Made by a program: the position numbers and the translations under genes. Positions 38,364 to 51,248 of a DNA stretch of 64,000 bases are shown here, piece by piece. The stretch comes from Clavulina sp. PMI_390. Lineage: Eukaryota; Basidiomycota; Agaricomycetes; Cantharellales; Hydnaceae. The stretch covers positions 1 through 64,000 of the forward strand of contig WIDE01000011.1 of NCBI GenBank assembly GCA_015039315.1, given 5' to 3'. Numbering within the stretch: position 1 is the first letter of the stretch; each line of letters starts with the position of its first letter. Below the pieces are notes generated by a model that made no database searches, was not told where the DNA came from, and was given only the letters and a program-made list of their open reading frames with translations.

Positions 38364-40808
38364 ATGGCCACCAAAACTTTCACCCTTGCTGAGGTCGCCA
38401 AGGTTGGTCTGCAACCTAGGCTCTTCGACCAGTTGTCGTCACCCGAGGCTGACGTGGAATCTTTATCTCACGGTAGCACAACACTGAGGAGGACCTCTGG
38501 ATCATTATCGATGGCAAGGTCTACGATGTGACCAAGTTCCAAAAATTCCACCCTGGTGGTCGCAACGTTCTCTATGATCCCAAGAGCGGTACGTCTTGTC
38601 GCAGCTCTGAAACTCCAACTCGAACAAGATTGACCTAAATGACGATGACCCAATATAACAGCCGGCAAGGATGTGACCAGCGTCTTCTTCCAACTCCACC
38701 GTGCGGACATCATCGAGAAGCCCGCCTACAAGCGTCTGGTTATCGGAACCGTTGAGGGCCAGACTTCGCAATTCCTCAAGGCTCCTTCAGATGCTTTGAG
38801 CGTCGTCCCCTACGGCGTGAGTTATGCCGGTGCTATAATTATCCGAGTTTGTCACTGATTTCTTTGCCCAAAGGAACCCGAGTGGTTGAACCCCAAGTTC
38901 TTCTCTGCCTACTACAAAGACGTTCGTATAGCTTTCCGAATAACAAGGAGTTATGTTTCATCGACTGACGATAATACATCTATTAGAGCCACCGCAAGCT
39001 GCAGAAGGCTCTCCGCGCATTCACCAACGAGGTACGCTCGTTTTACTCGTCATCAAGACACTATAGCACATCTAACATATATATGAACTTTTCCTACTAT
39101 AGCTCGTCATTCCCGATGCTCTGCTTCACGAGGAGGATGGAAAACCTCCATCGCAATCGCTCATTGACAAGATGGGGTAGGTAACAACCAGTGACGAGCT
39201 CAGCAACCGGTACTGATCGCCCAAATTTAGTGAGCTCAACATCCTGGCTATGCGTCTTGGTCCCGGGAAGCACCTTAAGGGTCGCACCCTGATGAACGGA
39301 CTTGTCAAGCCGGAGGAGGTATGTGTCTGTGCGATGGGCCGCTTTTACACGTCCTTTTATTCACGAAATATCGTGCTACTCCACAGTTCGACTACTTCCA
39401 CGAACTCATCATCACCCAAGAATTCGGACGACACGGCTGCCGTGGGTACGGTGACGGTCTCTCTGGAGGTAAGCAAGGCATCCATGTAGATGCAACACTT
39501 CTCGTTGACTCAACTTCCATACTGTTGTTGCTCAGGTATGGTTATTGGTCTCCCTCCGATCTTGAACTTCGGCAAGGGCGAGCTCCAGACCCGCATCTTG
39601 GATGAGGTTCTGAGCGGCAAGAAGGTGCGTTTCCTTGATGGGGATTCCTCTTTTGCTTTTGTTAACAATTGTCAATGTTACAGTACATCTCTCTTGCTAT
39701 CTCTGAGGCCTTCGCCGGCTCTGATGTCGCCGGTCTGCGTACAACTGCCGTGAAGACTCCTGATGGAAAGCACTTCATCATCAACGGCACCAAGAAGTGT
39801 GTGCGACTTTCGTAGCTGCATTTGTGAGATGTCTACTGACACTAATTTGATTATAGGTGGATCACCAACGGCACCTTCTCTGACTACTTCACTGTTGCCT
39901 GCCGCACCAAGGTAAACATAATCCACAGGAGAATGGCCGTTCGAGCCCCATTTAACCCCATACTTGCGTTTACAGAAAGGATTGACTGTCCTCCTCGTGC
40001 CCCGGGGACCAGGTGTCGAGACCAAGTCCATCAAGACCAGCTACTCTCCCACCGCCGGTACTGCTTTCATCACCTTTGACCACGTCAAGGTGCCCGTTGA
40101 GAACGTTCTCGGTGAGGAGGAGAAGGGTCTCTTCGTTGTCCTGTCCAACTTCAACCACGAGCGATGGGTCATGGCTGCCAACTCTGTGCGGTGCCAGAGG
40201 AACATTCTCGAGGAGTGCCTCAAGTGGGCGAATCAGCGTATCATCTTTGGCAAGCCTCTGATGGTACGTCATTAATCGATTGGCCAGATTGTTAGGCCGG
40301 GAATTATTTCTAACCCTTAATCTCGCTTGTAGGAGCAACCTGTTGTTCGCCACAAGCTCGCCAACATCATTGCCCGTATTGAGACTGCTCAAGGTCCGCC
40401 TAATTACTATTATGCAGACGGATGATTTCTGACATGTACTATAGCATGGCTCGAGAGCATCACCCACCAGATGTGCAACATGAAGTACAAGGACCAGGCT
40501 GAGCACCTCGCCGGCGTGAGTGGCCACTTATTTAGAACTGCTAACCTCGCAACTGAACCGTACCCGCTACTCTTTAGCCCATTGGTATCCTAAAGATGTT
40601 CTGCACTCGCACCGCCCAGGAAACCGCTGCTGATGCCGTCCAAATCTTCGGTGGACGTGGTATCACCAAGACTGGTCTTGGCTCTGCTGTCGAGCACTAC
40701 CACCGCACCGTCACTTTTGACGCGCTCCTCGGAGGTGCTGAGGACGTCCTCGGTGATCTCGGTGTCAGGCAAGCGGCGAAGAAGATCCCCAAGAATGCGC
40801 GGTTGTAA
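38364..40808 (+). CDS. Cytochrome b5 / acyl-CoA dehydrogenase fusion, paralog 1, probably peroxisomal
   Basis: The N-terminus [13 protein letters not shown] is joined by splicing to [20 protein letters not shown] and FHPGG, a cytochrome b5 heme domain with the HPGG ligand His and a second His in FFQLHRADI. An acyl-CoA dehydrogenase fold follows: [13 protein letters not shown], the [20 protein letters not shown] flavin loop, [44 protein letters not shown] and a C-terminal helix. The final residues KNARL end in ARL, a valid type 1 peroxisomal targeting signal. At least nine introns. It probably oxidises an acyl-CoA or related substrate, with the b5 domain passing electrons, but the substrate is unknown. 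Nitroalkane-oxidase-type chemistry in the same superfamily is an alternative. Tandem with the paralog at 41377. Confidence 0.88.
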
Positions 40809-41376
40809 ACTGGAGAGAGAGAAGCCAAACGGAATCCTAGCTAGCCCGTGCTTTTGTCACCCATCATCACTCAACTCACACGACCTCGTTGAGGGCGCAA
40901 CAGTCATGCCCACAATCATTCTCATTGATTCTTCTTTGTTAAATTGTTAGTCTACATCTTCATCTGGTACCATATACTGTATTTTTGGTAGAGCTACACG
41001 CTTGAATCAAGACATTCATTTCTTTTATCAATCGACTGTCCTCCCCAGTATGAAATCCCCACAACAAAGCTGCGGCATTTCACTGAGTCAGCATGACTGT
41101 TGCTAGTAACTTATGTGTATGGTATTTTCACGGGTATCCTGAAAGCCGGAGACCTGCCGTGGAATAGCAAATAGGGTGTGCTCCGTTTACAACGGATCTC
41201 TGCGCCTGCCCACGATATGTCAAGTATCCAAACTGTGTGGGATTGGCACACTGGCTCATTGAACACCGGCTCACGCGTATTACTCGCTCCGCCACCTCTT
41301 ACTTTCACCTCTCACTCGTCCCAAGCGCAAACTTGTCTTCATCGCGCACCTTTGTACGACGTCGACGAGCCAAAAC
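40809..41376. promoter_or_regulatory. Spacer between the two dehydrogenase paralogs
   Basis: About 570 bases holding the 3' end of paralog 1 and the promoter of paralog 2. A pyrimidine-rich run lies before the downstream ATG (CCTCTTACTTTCACCTCTC, about 41294-41312). No gene or repeat seen, and I see no obvious similarity to the region before paralog 1. Confidence 0.45.
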
Positions 41377-43819
41377 ATGCCTGAATACACGTTCGAGGAA
41401 GTGGCCAAGGTGAGCAAGCTGGTTCCCACGCTCGACTGCCTCTCCTCCGGCTCATGCTGGGATCTTCGGAACGACCGTGAACGTACTCTAGCACAACAAG
41501 CCTGGTGACTTATGGATCGTGGTACGTGTAGCGGTAGCGAAGAGCTGATGTGATCCTGATGAAAGCTCCTGTCAGATTGACTCCAAGGTCTACGACCTCT
41601 CCAAGTTCGCCAACTTGCACCCCGGTGGCCCGCAGGTTCTGTACGATGCTGAAGTTGGTACGTCACATTAGAGCCAATTTTGATACCTACATGCCCCTCG
41701 GTTCTCAATGCCCATGGTGTCTATCTTCCAGCTGGAAAGGAATGCACAGATGTCTTCTTTGGCCTTCACCGTCAAGAGATCCTCGCAAAGCCAGGCTACA
41801 AGCGGCTTCAGGTCGGGACCGTCAAGGGCAAAAAAGAAACGATCTTTGCCCGTGCTGCTGGTGCTCTTAACACCGTCCCTTATTCCGAGCCTCTCTGGCT
41901 CACGGAGGGTTTCAAGAGCCCATTCTACACCGAGTCTCATCGCCGGTTCCAAAAGGCTGCCCGAGAGTTCTGCGACAAGGTCATCATTCCTGATAGCGAG
42001 ATCAAGGACACCCAGGGGAAACCTCCAGACATGGCCATGTTTGAGAAGCTCGCCAGTGTGAACATCCCTGCCATGCGTCTTGGTCCTGGTCCTCACCTGA
42101 AGGGCCGTGTCTTGCTGAATGGAGCCGTTCAACCAGAGGAGGTGGGTATATCTGTTCGATTTCCCTCGTCCGCCCCTACTGACAACCAACTAGTTCGATT
42201 ACTTCCACGAGATGATCCTTACCCAAGGTGGGCAATCAATCCTTTGTCCTTGTGATCCCTCTCCTCACACGGGACTTGCGTTCAATAGAGATGAGCAACC
42301 CCGCCACTCGAGGGTACAATGATGGTCTCCTCGGAGGTCTCATCATTGGACTCCCCGCGGTGATGAACTACGGCTCGGCCGAGCTCAAGGCACGAGTCAT
42401 GCCAGATATTCTGGCTGGCAAGAAGGTACGTTTGCATCTATCCTAATATATGAGCAGCCCACGCTCAATTTATATTCTAGTGCATCTCTCTGGCCATCTC
42501 TGAAGCTTTCGCTGGTAGCGATGTCGCTGGTCTTAGGTACGCTACATTTGTCCAACGTTGGCTCGTGCTGGGGAATAACCAGGAGGGGCTTCGTTAGAAC
42601 TACCGCGACACGAACTCCCGACGGAAAGAGCTTTATCGTGACCGGGACGAAGAAGTGGATCACTAACGGCCACTTCTCCGATTGGTTCGTCACCCCATGC
42701 AAGACCGAGGTCAGTACCTAGCACGTTTCAACTTTTGTGATTGTGAAGTCTAAATTCATAGAACCACCTACACTGGCGCTACAGAAAGGAATCACTGTCT
42801 TGCTCGTTCCACGAACGGAGAAGGTCACCACAAAAATCATCAAGACTTCATACTCCTCTGCTGCAGGAACGGCACTCATTTTCTTCGATGAGGTCGTCGT
42901 GCCTGCTGAAAACATAATTGGTGCGCACTTTTCAGGCTCCTGCTGCCTATATTCTCGGCCCCCACTGAAACTCTGATTTTGTCGTAGGCCCTGAACATGG
43001 CGGTCTGATCGTCATCCTGGCCAACTTCAACCACGAGCGGTGGATGATGACCAACTGCACTGTGCATATCGAACGTGCTATTGTCAAGGAGTGCTTCCAG
43101 TACGTCGCGTTTTCTCAACTCGACTGTCCCCCTTCAATTCTCAGTCTATATCCTCCAGATGGGCCAACCAGCGCAAGATCTTCGGGAAGTCTCTCCTTGA
43201 GCAGGCTGTGGTTCGCGCAAAGTGTGTATCCAGTCATATGGTAACCAAATTCTCGGTCTGATCGCTTCTGTAGACTGGCCGCGATGATCGCACGAGTGGA
43301 GACATCTCAAGGATGGCTCGAACAGATCACATACAACATGTGCCACATGGTAAGTTGCCTTGGCTCTCTCCAGAATGTTTAGCACAAAAAAATCACATAT
43401 CATTCGCCTCTAGCCTTATAAAGAACAGGCAAAGAAGCTTGCTGGTCCCATCGCTCTTCTCAAGATGCACACGACTCGCTCAGCCCAGCAAACCGCAACC
43501 GACGCAGTGCAACTGTTCGGTGGCCGAGGTACGTCCCTCCTGTAATCTTGGCACTCGGTATTTGGCGCATCATCTGATATGCTTTCTCCTCTTTTCTCCT
43601 GCCAGGCATTACACCCTCCGGTCTTGGTCGCGTCATCGAGGCTTATCACCGAACCATTCCAACGGACGCTGTCCTTGGTGGAGGTAAGTAACTTCGCGCG
43701 CACATGCAGTTGAATTTTGTTCCTGATTATCTGCTCCGTTCTCAATAGCCGAGGATGTCCTTGCCGATCTCGGTGTTCGACAGGCGATGAAGTACTTCCC
43801 CAAGAACTCGCGTCTATGA
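41377..43819 (+). CDS. Cytochrome b5 / acyl-CoA dehydrogenase fusion, paralog 2, probably peroxisomal
   Basis: Same architecture as paralog 1. The start at 41377 gives MPEYTFEEVAK, then HNKPGDLWIV, IDSKVYDLSKFANLHPGG (heme-binding His) and FFGLHRQEI. The dehydrogenase part contains [79 protein letters not shown] and GLGRVIEAYHRT. It ends KNSRL, whose SRL is a strong type 1 peroxisomal signal. Several introns match those of paralog 1, but the gene has additional ones. The two proteins are clearly related yet well diverged, so the duplication is old compared with the B/C duplication upstream. The substrate is unknown; both copies look intact. Confidence 0.87.
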
Positions 43820-44056
43820 TTTTAGAATCAGGTTATGTTCTCTCTGCATCGGCGTGTATACAACAAGATAGTTTTTGTTAGTTACTATTGATTTACTTCT
43901 GGATCACCAAAAGAGCGAGAAGTGTGAACAGCGTGATGATGAGCTTCATATACCTCCCCCAACAAGATGCACCGACCAGCCGCCAAGAAACGTTAACAGC
44001 ACCAGCACCAACAGCAGTAGCGATAGCAGCAAGAAATGTCGAAAGGCAACGGCACC

Positions 44057-47000
44057 CTATTCCGGCAGAGACACCCCACAAGCAGCAAAAGTAGCACCAA
44101 GCGACCTCTCCTTCAACAGCCCTCCAGCCCATTGCATATCTTTCAGTAGCGAGCCGCCTTGCATCTCTCGTACAATATTCTGCAAACTGTTGGTGATCCT
44201 GTAGTTCTCCTCGCTAAGCTCGTTGAAAGATGCTGCCAGAGATGCGCCAAAGGCTGTGAAATCGGTTTCCACTTCGCGGAGGGCTTCGTAGTGATGAGCA
44301 CTAGCAGAGGAGATTACCAGGCACGTTTCCGTCAGTGAGCGATACAGTTTTACTCCCGGACTTGGCGTATCATGAGGGAATACTAGGATAGAAGCAAGGA
44401 AAATGTCATACTAGGCCTCGGCTTCATGTGATAGTTCCAACTTGATATTTTCCATCACGCCATCGCGGGCCGAGAGGACTTCACGACGGATCCCACCAAA
44501 TTCATCACGCTTGGACTGGACAAGAGTCTGAGAAAAAGACGAATCAGTGAGTGGCAGGCCACACCGCTTCAATGAAGCCAACAATACTTGGGAAATTTGA
44601 TTCAGGATCTTCATCGGATGGGACCAGTATATCAGTGAGCGCAACGCGACGGAGAACAAAGAGTGAGATAACCTACATCAATCACAGCGTCAGCCCATTC
44701 AGAATCGCTGTCAGGCTTGGGGATAGGTTTGAAAGGTTTAGTGATATCGATTGGAGCCAATTTGCGAGGACGGTTTGATGGTACTGAAACCGGGAGCTCG
44801 ATGAGACGATCATTTTATGACAAGGTGCAATATACACGTACAGGCGGATTTCTCAACAGCAGCGGAGGGAATGATTTTCTGAGCAGCAGATTCTTCGGTA
44901 GAACCTTCGGCGAATGATACAGTCTGACGAGAGCGAATTGGGAGAGCGGCTGGCTTCTACGGACGCAAAATTGAGATCGAAAAACAAAATATAGGGCACA
45001 GCTTACCGTAGCGTGTGCTGACTTCAGAGCACTAACAAGTGGAGATGATGCCAAAATACGGGATTCCGGCTTGAAGGGAGAAGACACCAAAGGAGATATG
45101 GGTAAGCGTTTCTGAATTGTAGGGGTAACGTTCCGAGCAGGAGGCTGGTGTGGAGCGCGCAGGCTATTCTCGCCATCGAGGTGAGTCAGATCAACAGTTG
45201 ACGACCGGCCTGTGGTTTCATGCCGCAAATCAGCAAGACCAGGAACCTTCACAGCAGGTAAAGGCTATTGAAGGAAGCAAATTGAGCCTAAAGGGCCGCT
45301 CAGGTGGGATGGACAACGGACTTTGGACAACAGGGCGACCCTCTCTGCTCGAGAGCCTGGAGTGGGGGACGATGTGTATACATGATTGACGGGGCCATCC
45401 TGTTATGATATTTAGTAGAGGTAAGGTCAAGCGAAACTGCATAAATACCTTTCGAGGATCAAACGATTTCTGCTTCGTTTTGGTCTTGTTTGTTGTTTGG
45501 ATCTGAGAAGATTGGCTTAGATGACTGGTAAGATGCGAGAACTAAGAATTTTCTCCCACCATTTCCTGTACCTGGGATGGCGCAGTTAGCTTCTCTGGGA
45601 TGGGACCGGGGTCCGCTTCAGTCTGGACGAGAGTGATGTCGTCAAAATCGGAAGCCTCGGTTTCTCCACTCGTTCCAGCGATTGTACTGAAACTTTTCCA
45701 TGGGGCTCGTTTATTCTTCTGAGATTTTTTGGCTGGAGAAGGTGGGATCGTTTCGGGCGCGGTTATCGCTTTTTTCTGCGATGCATTATCCAGGAACTCG
45801 CGGTCGCACCAGGACTGACATGACATAGGACACAAATTCACTCACGGGAGTTTGGGTTTCACTCGTTAGCTTCGAAGTTTCAGTGTTGTCAACAGGATGC
45901 TGTGGCGGGGATGAATCGATCTGCTCAATCATAGCGGAGTTTGTGCCGGATGCGGTACGAGCTAGCTTGGGATTTTGAGGGCTTGACATGATAGGTTCCA
46001 GATCGCTCATTATACGTTTCATCTTGGTTTTGGGAACGTTGCGTTGCTTTGGATTGGGATCGAAATCCATTGTGTCCACGTCCGACTCGACTGCATTTGC
46101 CAATCCTCGAGTGACGCGTGAGCTCGTCATGTTGATTCGAGGATCGTGCTTAGGTGGCGGGGAACTGGATGACTTCGAATTTGTAGGTGGAGGCTCGTCG
46201 AATTCCCTCATAGGGGACGGTTGCTTGAGATGGCCAGGCTTGGGAGAAGGTTTAGCCTCCTTTCTGTGCTTCGTTGTCTTGCCATACTTCTTGGGGCGTG
46301 AAGACTTGACAACATGCGAAGCTTGTGCCGTAGGAGCGAAACGGGGAGTTCGACGATCGGGATTGGCTGATTGTGACAGTTTCTGGCGCTTGGGGGGAGG
46401 ACCAGTAGGCTCCACATCATCGTGTGGGGATTTACTAGTGAGTGCCTTTACTAAGGCACCGCTAGGTGTCCTATTCGGGGAGGGAGGGTCAGAGAGATCA
46501 CCATCGCTAGTACAATCAAACAGCGCGCTGAGGTAAGCTTGAGGTTGAGAGTTCGCGGGGGAGTTATGGACTGTATTGCGGTATTGCGAAGTGGTCACAG
46601 CTTCATGTTCAGGGTTGGGGAACTCTTCGAGGGTGACAGATTCCGATAAGGCAAGCTCGATGTCTGCGACCAGATTTGGCGTTAGCAAGCTACCATTGGG
46701 AAGATAAGGACGTAACACACTTTTAATCATTTCCTCCCTCTTATCCTATAGGAAGAATTAGGTCGAGATCGCGACAGAAGAGCGTTAGACGTACCTGAAC
46801 CCTCAAAAGGGCGGTATCTCCGTTAGCCTTGGGGACAAGTTCAACTCCAGGCGTCTTTGACGAGCGAGAACGCTTCCGAGACTCTGATAGACTCTTGCTG
46901 ATAGCCTTACCAGCCTGACCAAAATTGAATGAAGCAGCGATATTGAAGTGAACGTATGACTGACCTGTTGTCGACTGAGTAGCTCTTGTCGGAGCCGCGG

Positions 47001-48696
47001 TCCTTCGGAAATCGGAAGCTTGAATTCCAGCTCAAGTGGGAGGTTTGGCGAAGGTACAAGCGCCACAAAGAGTAGACATGGTGGTTTGTTAAGACCGAGG
47101 CGAACGTACATATGCATTCCTGGGTGATAGTCATGATTGTGAGGACGGTGAGACGTCACTGGCAGCTGTTGATGTGCGCACCTTGAACATCCAAAACGAT
47201 CGAATCAACATCGGCGAAATCAGCCGTCAAGCCTTCGGTTTTTCCTTCAGACTATTATGCTAGTAAGGAACAAGTGAACGCGTGGGGGAAGGGAGGTTAT
47301 ACTTACATCGACGCAGTTAAAGACGAACCCATTTTGATCAATCCAGAGGGTTGGCTGATGGGGAGGGAGAGAAAATTTCTGGTTGCCGAAGCATACGTCA
47401 TAAGCATCGAAGATTTGAGCTCTGTAAATGAGCGCTGGGTCATTTCTTGGCCAAACTATCGATAAAGAGAAGAGGTGACCTTAAAGGATCTTCCGACATG
47501 ATTTTTGAGAGTTTTATCATTTTCTTCCCGCCAAAGGGTAAGTGAGGACGGACCATCCGGCTTCTGGGAAGAAGGCTTACCTCAGAGGGTGTCGTTGACT
47601 TGTGGTTCCCAAATACGCTGCCAAACGCCTTCACTGCTTTCGGTGTGAAGGCAGACTTAATCGGTGAGCCTTGAAATATGTCTATCCAGAGCTTATTACG
47701 TTCCTCCTTTGGTGAATACTTATGAGCAGCGTTGATAGTATGCGTGAATAACTCCAGCAGTGGTTCCATCAACAAGCTCTCTGATGAGGCGTGTTAGTGG
47801 TAGATATAGCATAGGCGAATGAAAAGAGACACACCGTAGATATCGGCAATTGCTGAGGAGAACTGGTGACTAGTGGGGGAACGTAAGTGGCTAACTATTG
47901 GGGTGTCACAATACTGGTACTCACATGCCCAGCACGGCTGGATCTAGCAAAACTCGGGCGTTTGAAGGAGAACCCCGACAGGAATCCGCAAGAGTGAAGA
48001 TGATCTGCGAAGATGTTATTGAGATTTCGACATTTTAACATGAATAATAACAATGTCCTCACTGCAACCCTAATCTCGATCGAAAGTTTGTTTCGGAAAG
48101 AGGACTTCCATAATTTAGCAAGCGCGGGTAGGACGTCTTTCCCCATGAGCCCCAAGTCTAGAACGGAGTTATTGAAAAGAAGCATGGGAGTCTATCAACT
48201 GCAGACCTGAATCGCGATCATCGAGGTATGTCTAAGGTGGGGAGGTCTTAGAGTATAGAGTAATGGCGGAGTTGAGATATTTACCTGAAGGCAAGATATG
48301 ATCCCTCGGTCCAAAATGAGCGTCCAGCCACTGATTTCATCTGAGCCCCGACTATATGGTGATTGGGCCGGAGCGTTCTCAAGCTTGATCTCAGAGATGT
48401 ACAGTATGAGCTCGCCCAGCAGTCTCAGAGCTTCGGCAGAGGCCAGACGGCAAAAGACCGCGAATTTCTTTGACAAGAACTCTTTCAAGTCTTCGGCCGC
48501 CCTGGAGGACAAGCTGTCAGGCGTTAACTGGGCGTGCAGGAGCGGTGAGCAAGAATCGACGATCATGGCAAAATAAGGCACGGACAAGGGAATGAACGTA
48601 TCCTGATAGAGCCCCCGCTATATCGCGCCCCTCTGGATGCTGCTTCCAGGCCTTCTCCAATCGTCGTGCGGCTTCTCGAACGCGACGGTCCGACAT
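44057..48696 (-). CDS. Long unrecognised protein: helical N-terminal part, long disordered middle, helical C-terminus
   Basis: Exons on the minus strand can be followed from about 48696 (MSDRRVREAARRLEKAWKQH) to the stop at 44057. The N-terminal third is helical and HEAT-like (FIPLSVPYFAMIVDSC, LASAEALRLLGELILYISEI, VLPALAKLWKSSFRNKL, EPLLELFTHTINAAHKYSPK). The middle (about 46720-45540) is disordered and basic, with the nuclear-localisation-like PPPKRQKL. Later exons include RQTVSFAEGSTEES and a helical end (NYRITNSLQNIVREMQGG). The exon plan suggests a nuclear chromatin or telomere scaffold, perhaps Rif1-like, but I found no decisive motif. The first exon and its junction were not resolved, and the span could be two genes divided near 47.2 kb. 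Confidence 0.5.
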
Positions 48697-48779
48697 GATG
48701 ATGTGTTGTTGTTGTTGATTGTGGTGTGTTGTCGACGCGTTTCAACCGCGTCCAACAAACAACTCGACTGACTCACTCG

Positions 48780-49425
48780 ATGATCAGAGAACTATTCGGA
48801 GGTGCTATTACAGTTGAACTCCCTGATGGCCTCATCGATGCCTCGTCAGTATATTGTTCTGATTATTTTTCCGATCCGCTTTGATGATTGAATTTTGGAT
48901 AGGGATCTGCGACAAATCCCGGACACCCAAGAGGTCTTCTTGACCCCTGACTCTGATGTGACATACATCATTGAGATACTTGAGAGCGTCAACGCTAAGG
49001 ATCTCATAGAAGCTACAAAGTGCAATCCAGTACTCTAGTTCTTCAGCCAACCGACTAAGCTCTGCCATTCTAGGTTCCATTTCGAATCTCTAGCTCATGA
49101 CAATGATGCCTCCTCATCCTCCATCGAATCCGTCGAAATTTCGGATACGACTCGTGAGCTCCCACAGCCCACCCCATATATTCTCCAAGGCTCTCAGCTT
49201 GTCCGGAAGTACAACCGGCCTACTCCCGATCAAGTTCAGATCCTCCTCGCACTCTTTCGCGTCGATGGTCACAACTCCGATATTGTGCTTACGTTAAACG
49301 CGCCCGTGCAATCTTCTAATGCCGAAGTGAAAACGATCAGCTCAGGAGACTGGATCACTATCGCCCACGCATTCCATCAAGCGGTCAAAACCTTCACGAT
49401 CGTCGATTTTGGCCTGTTTGCTTGA
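48780..49425 (+). CDS. MOG1: Mog1-like Ran-binding protein
   Basis: Small nuclear protein that binds Ran GTPase and affects its nucleotide state in nuclear transport. Three exons, 48780-48844, 48903-49019 and 49074-49425, total 534 bases and 177 residues with consistent phases. The N-terminus MIRELFGGAITVELPDGLID followed across the intron by DLRQIPDTQEVFL is the Mog1 signature. The C-terminal part contains YNRPTPDQVQILLALFRV, DIVLTLNAP and a final FTIVDFGLFA, again family-typical. Length matches the family. The exons are short and easy to miss. It lies head-to-head with the gene starting at 48696, only 83 bases apart, so the two probably share a promoter. Confidence 0.93.
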
Positions 49426-51248
49426 GCCACACCAACCTCCATTTTTCTTACCCTCCAACCCATGTATACTTCATTCACTGCCGCGTCCCCCCCCCCACAT
49501 TGTACTCGACACCCCACGCTGTCTTCTGTACTCTCCATCCAACCGTATAACTTGTTTCGAAGAATCCATCTTCTCTGTCATCTGTTCGGCTGTGCTGATT
49601 TGCAGGATGTGAACAGGATCATGAGTTGGTCTCTCCTCGATATTTGATTGATCGTAAAGCCGGCAGTCCTAAGAGTACGGCTGTAATAAGCCAATGACCC
49701 GTGAGGGTTTAGTAGGCTCTCCATAATTATCAGACTCTACAAACTTCAGACTTTCATCGGCTATGATTCTTCGTATAATATCGGCGTAAATACTAGGAGT
49801 GCACCAACGCTGCATAATTGTTCATCTTGGCAAGACATCGTGGGAACCTTATTTGACATCTTCCGCCGCTTCGCAAGCAATGATCCGCCAATGAAAGAAC
49901 CGGCTTTGGCACCAGCAATAGCGTGTCGTTCCTTCACAGTGTTCCTATGGATGCTCGATACTCGTTACCTTCAATGCTGCGTGCAGCCACCACGGCGAAA
50001 TCTGCTGGTTCTCCCAGGTACATCGCGTAGATCGACGGATCATCTCTGACCCTTTCGTGTCACTGAATTATTCTTTAATCGGCTAGCCATTTTGGTGTAT
50101 AGCAAGCTACTAGAAAACGGCCGCGGTCGGCGATCTTTTTGCAGTAAGACTCCAACATGCAAAAAGATCAACTTGACACAGATCGGTGATTTTTGTTATC
50201 GCACAACGTGACTCTGATGCACCCAAAGCCTTACGAGCGACGACCCTGACGCTTCTTCTCTTGAAACCCGTTCGTTTACACGGTAGTCCTCCCTGGAGAA
50301 GTTCAACGGATAATATATTCGCTGGAATGGCCGCCATGATCTAGCAACAAAGAAGCGCCCATCTCTGACTGCGCGTTCACCAGGTCAGTCGCCAACGATA
50401 CAGTTAAGCTTAAGATAAGCTTAGACGAGGCCATCGAGGTATGATATTAGGTCCCCGCATGGAGCTCATTCTCGCTTCAGAGCCATGCTGTGGAAACGCC
50501 TCATCGATTATCACTTGACAGGCACATCATCGCAGCGGCGGCGTCGCAATCGTGCACACGTTGCATATTACGATCTACGTGCATACCTTCTATCCCGTGC
50601 ACCTGGGCTCGGCAAGTCTCGACAATTCCTTGGACTCTTCGAGTGACTGCTCATGATGGTGGGGTGCGAGTCCCTTGGATAGCTGTGTCACTCATCGAGC
50701 ATTGGATGACGAAGCCCCGCCCGAGCCTGAGGTTTTATTGCATTCCGTCTGCCTGTGGATGCTGCGGCCTCCTTGATGATCGCTTGGGCGCTAGAGTCAT
50801 ACGGCACTATCAAACCCGCGAGTCTGAAACAGCTAGGAGGTCCAGGCTGCTGTGCCAAGATTGATCTAGTTTATCGCACCCAATGGAGCAACAATCACAG
50901 TTTGTGCTTGCCGCTTTCCTAGATTTCTACATCAACGGGATGATGATTTCACATGTGATCGCAGATTAATTGATTATCTGCCGCCATATGGATTTAATTG
51001 ACGGTGCATGGCTGATAATTTTGCTTCGGTCGGGGACAAGGATCGGCAGTATTCCCTTGTTTGGCTCAACCTAATTCCGCAACTTTCTTCTCGATTGTCG
51101 CCCAACTACAAAAGCCTCCATTCCTTTCACCGCAGATCTCACCGCTCGCTTCTCTCCGCTCTCCCCAAGGCGCCCGGGGCTCACTGGTTGCGAAATCTTG
51201 CGTGTCCACTCGTCTCCCTTGGTGCACCCCACTACCATTGTAACCGCC
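49426..51248. other. Gene-poor stretch
   Basis: About 1.8 kb with no gene I can support. Open frames such as 50490-50864 lack an ATG start, a family match or plausible splicing. It contains one short inverted repeat (50132-50169). The last 200 bases should contain the promoter of the gene at 51249. The sequence does not look like a known transposon. Confidence 0.5.
50132..50169. repeat. 12-base perfect inverted repeat (hairpin)
   Basis: GATCTTTTTGCA at 50132-50143 is followed after 14 bases by its exact reverse complement, TGCAAAAAGATC, at 50158-50169. It could fold as a stem-loop in DNA or RNA. There is no flanking gene to tie it to, and no target-site duplication was seen. Confidence 0.75.

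Noticed and set aside
50490..50864. 124-codon frame in the gene-poor region
   Set aside because: Begins with GTG, not ATG, and its composition (Cys/Arg/Ser-rich) does not look coding.
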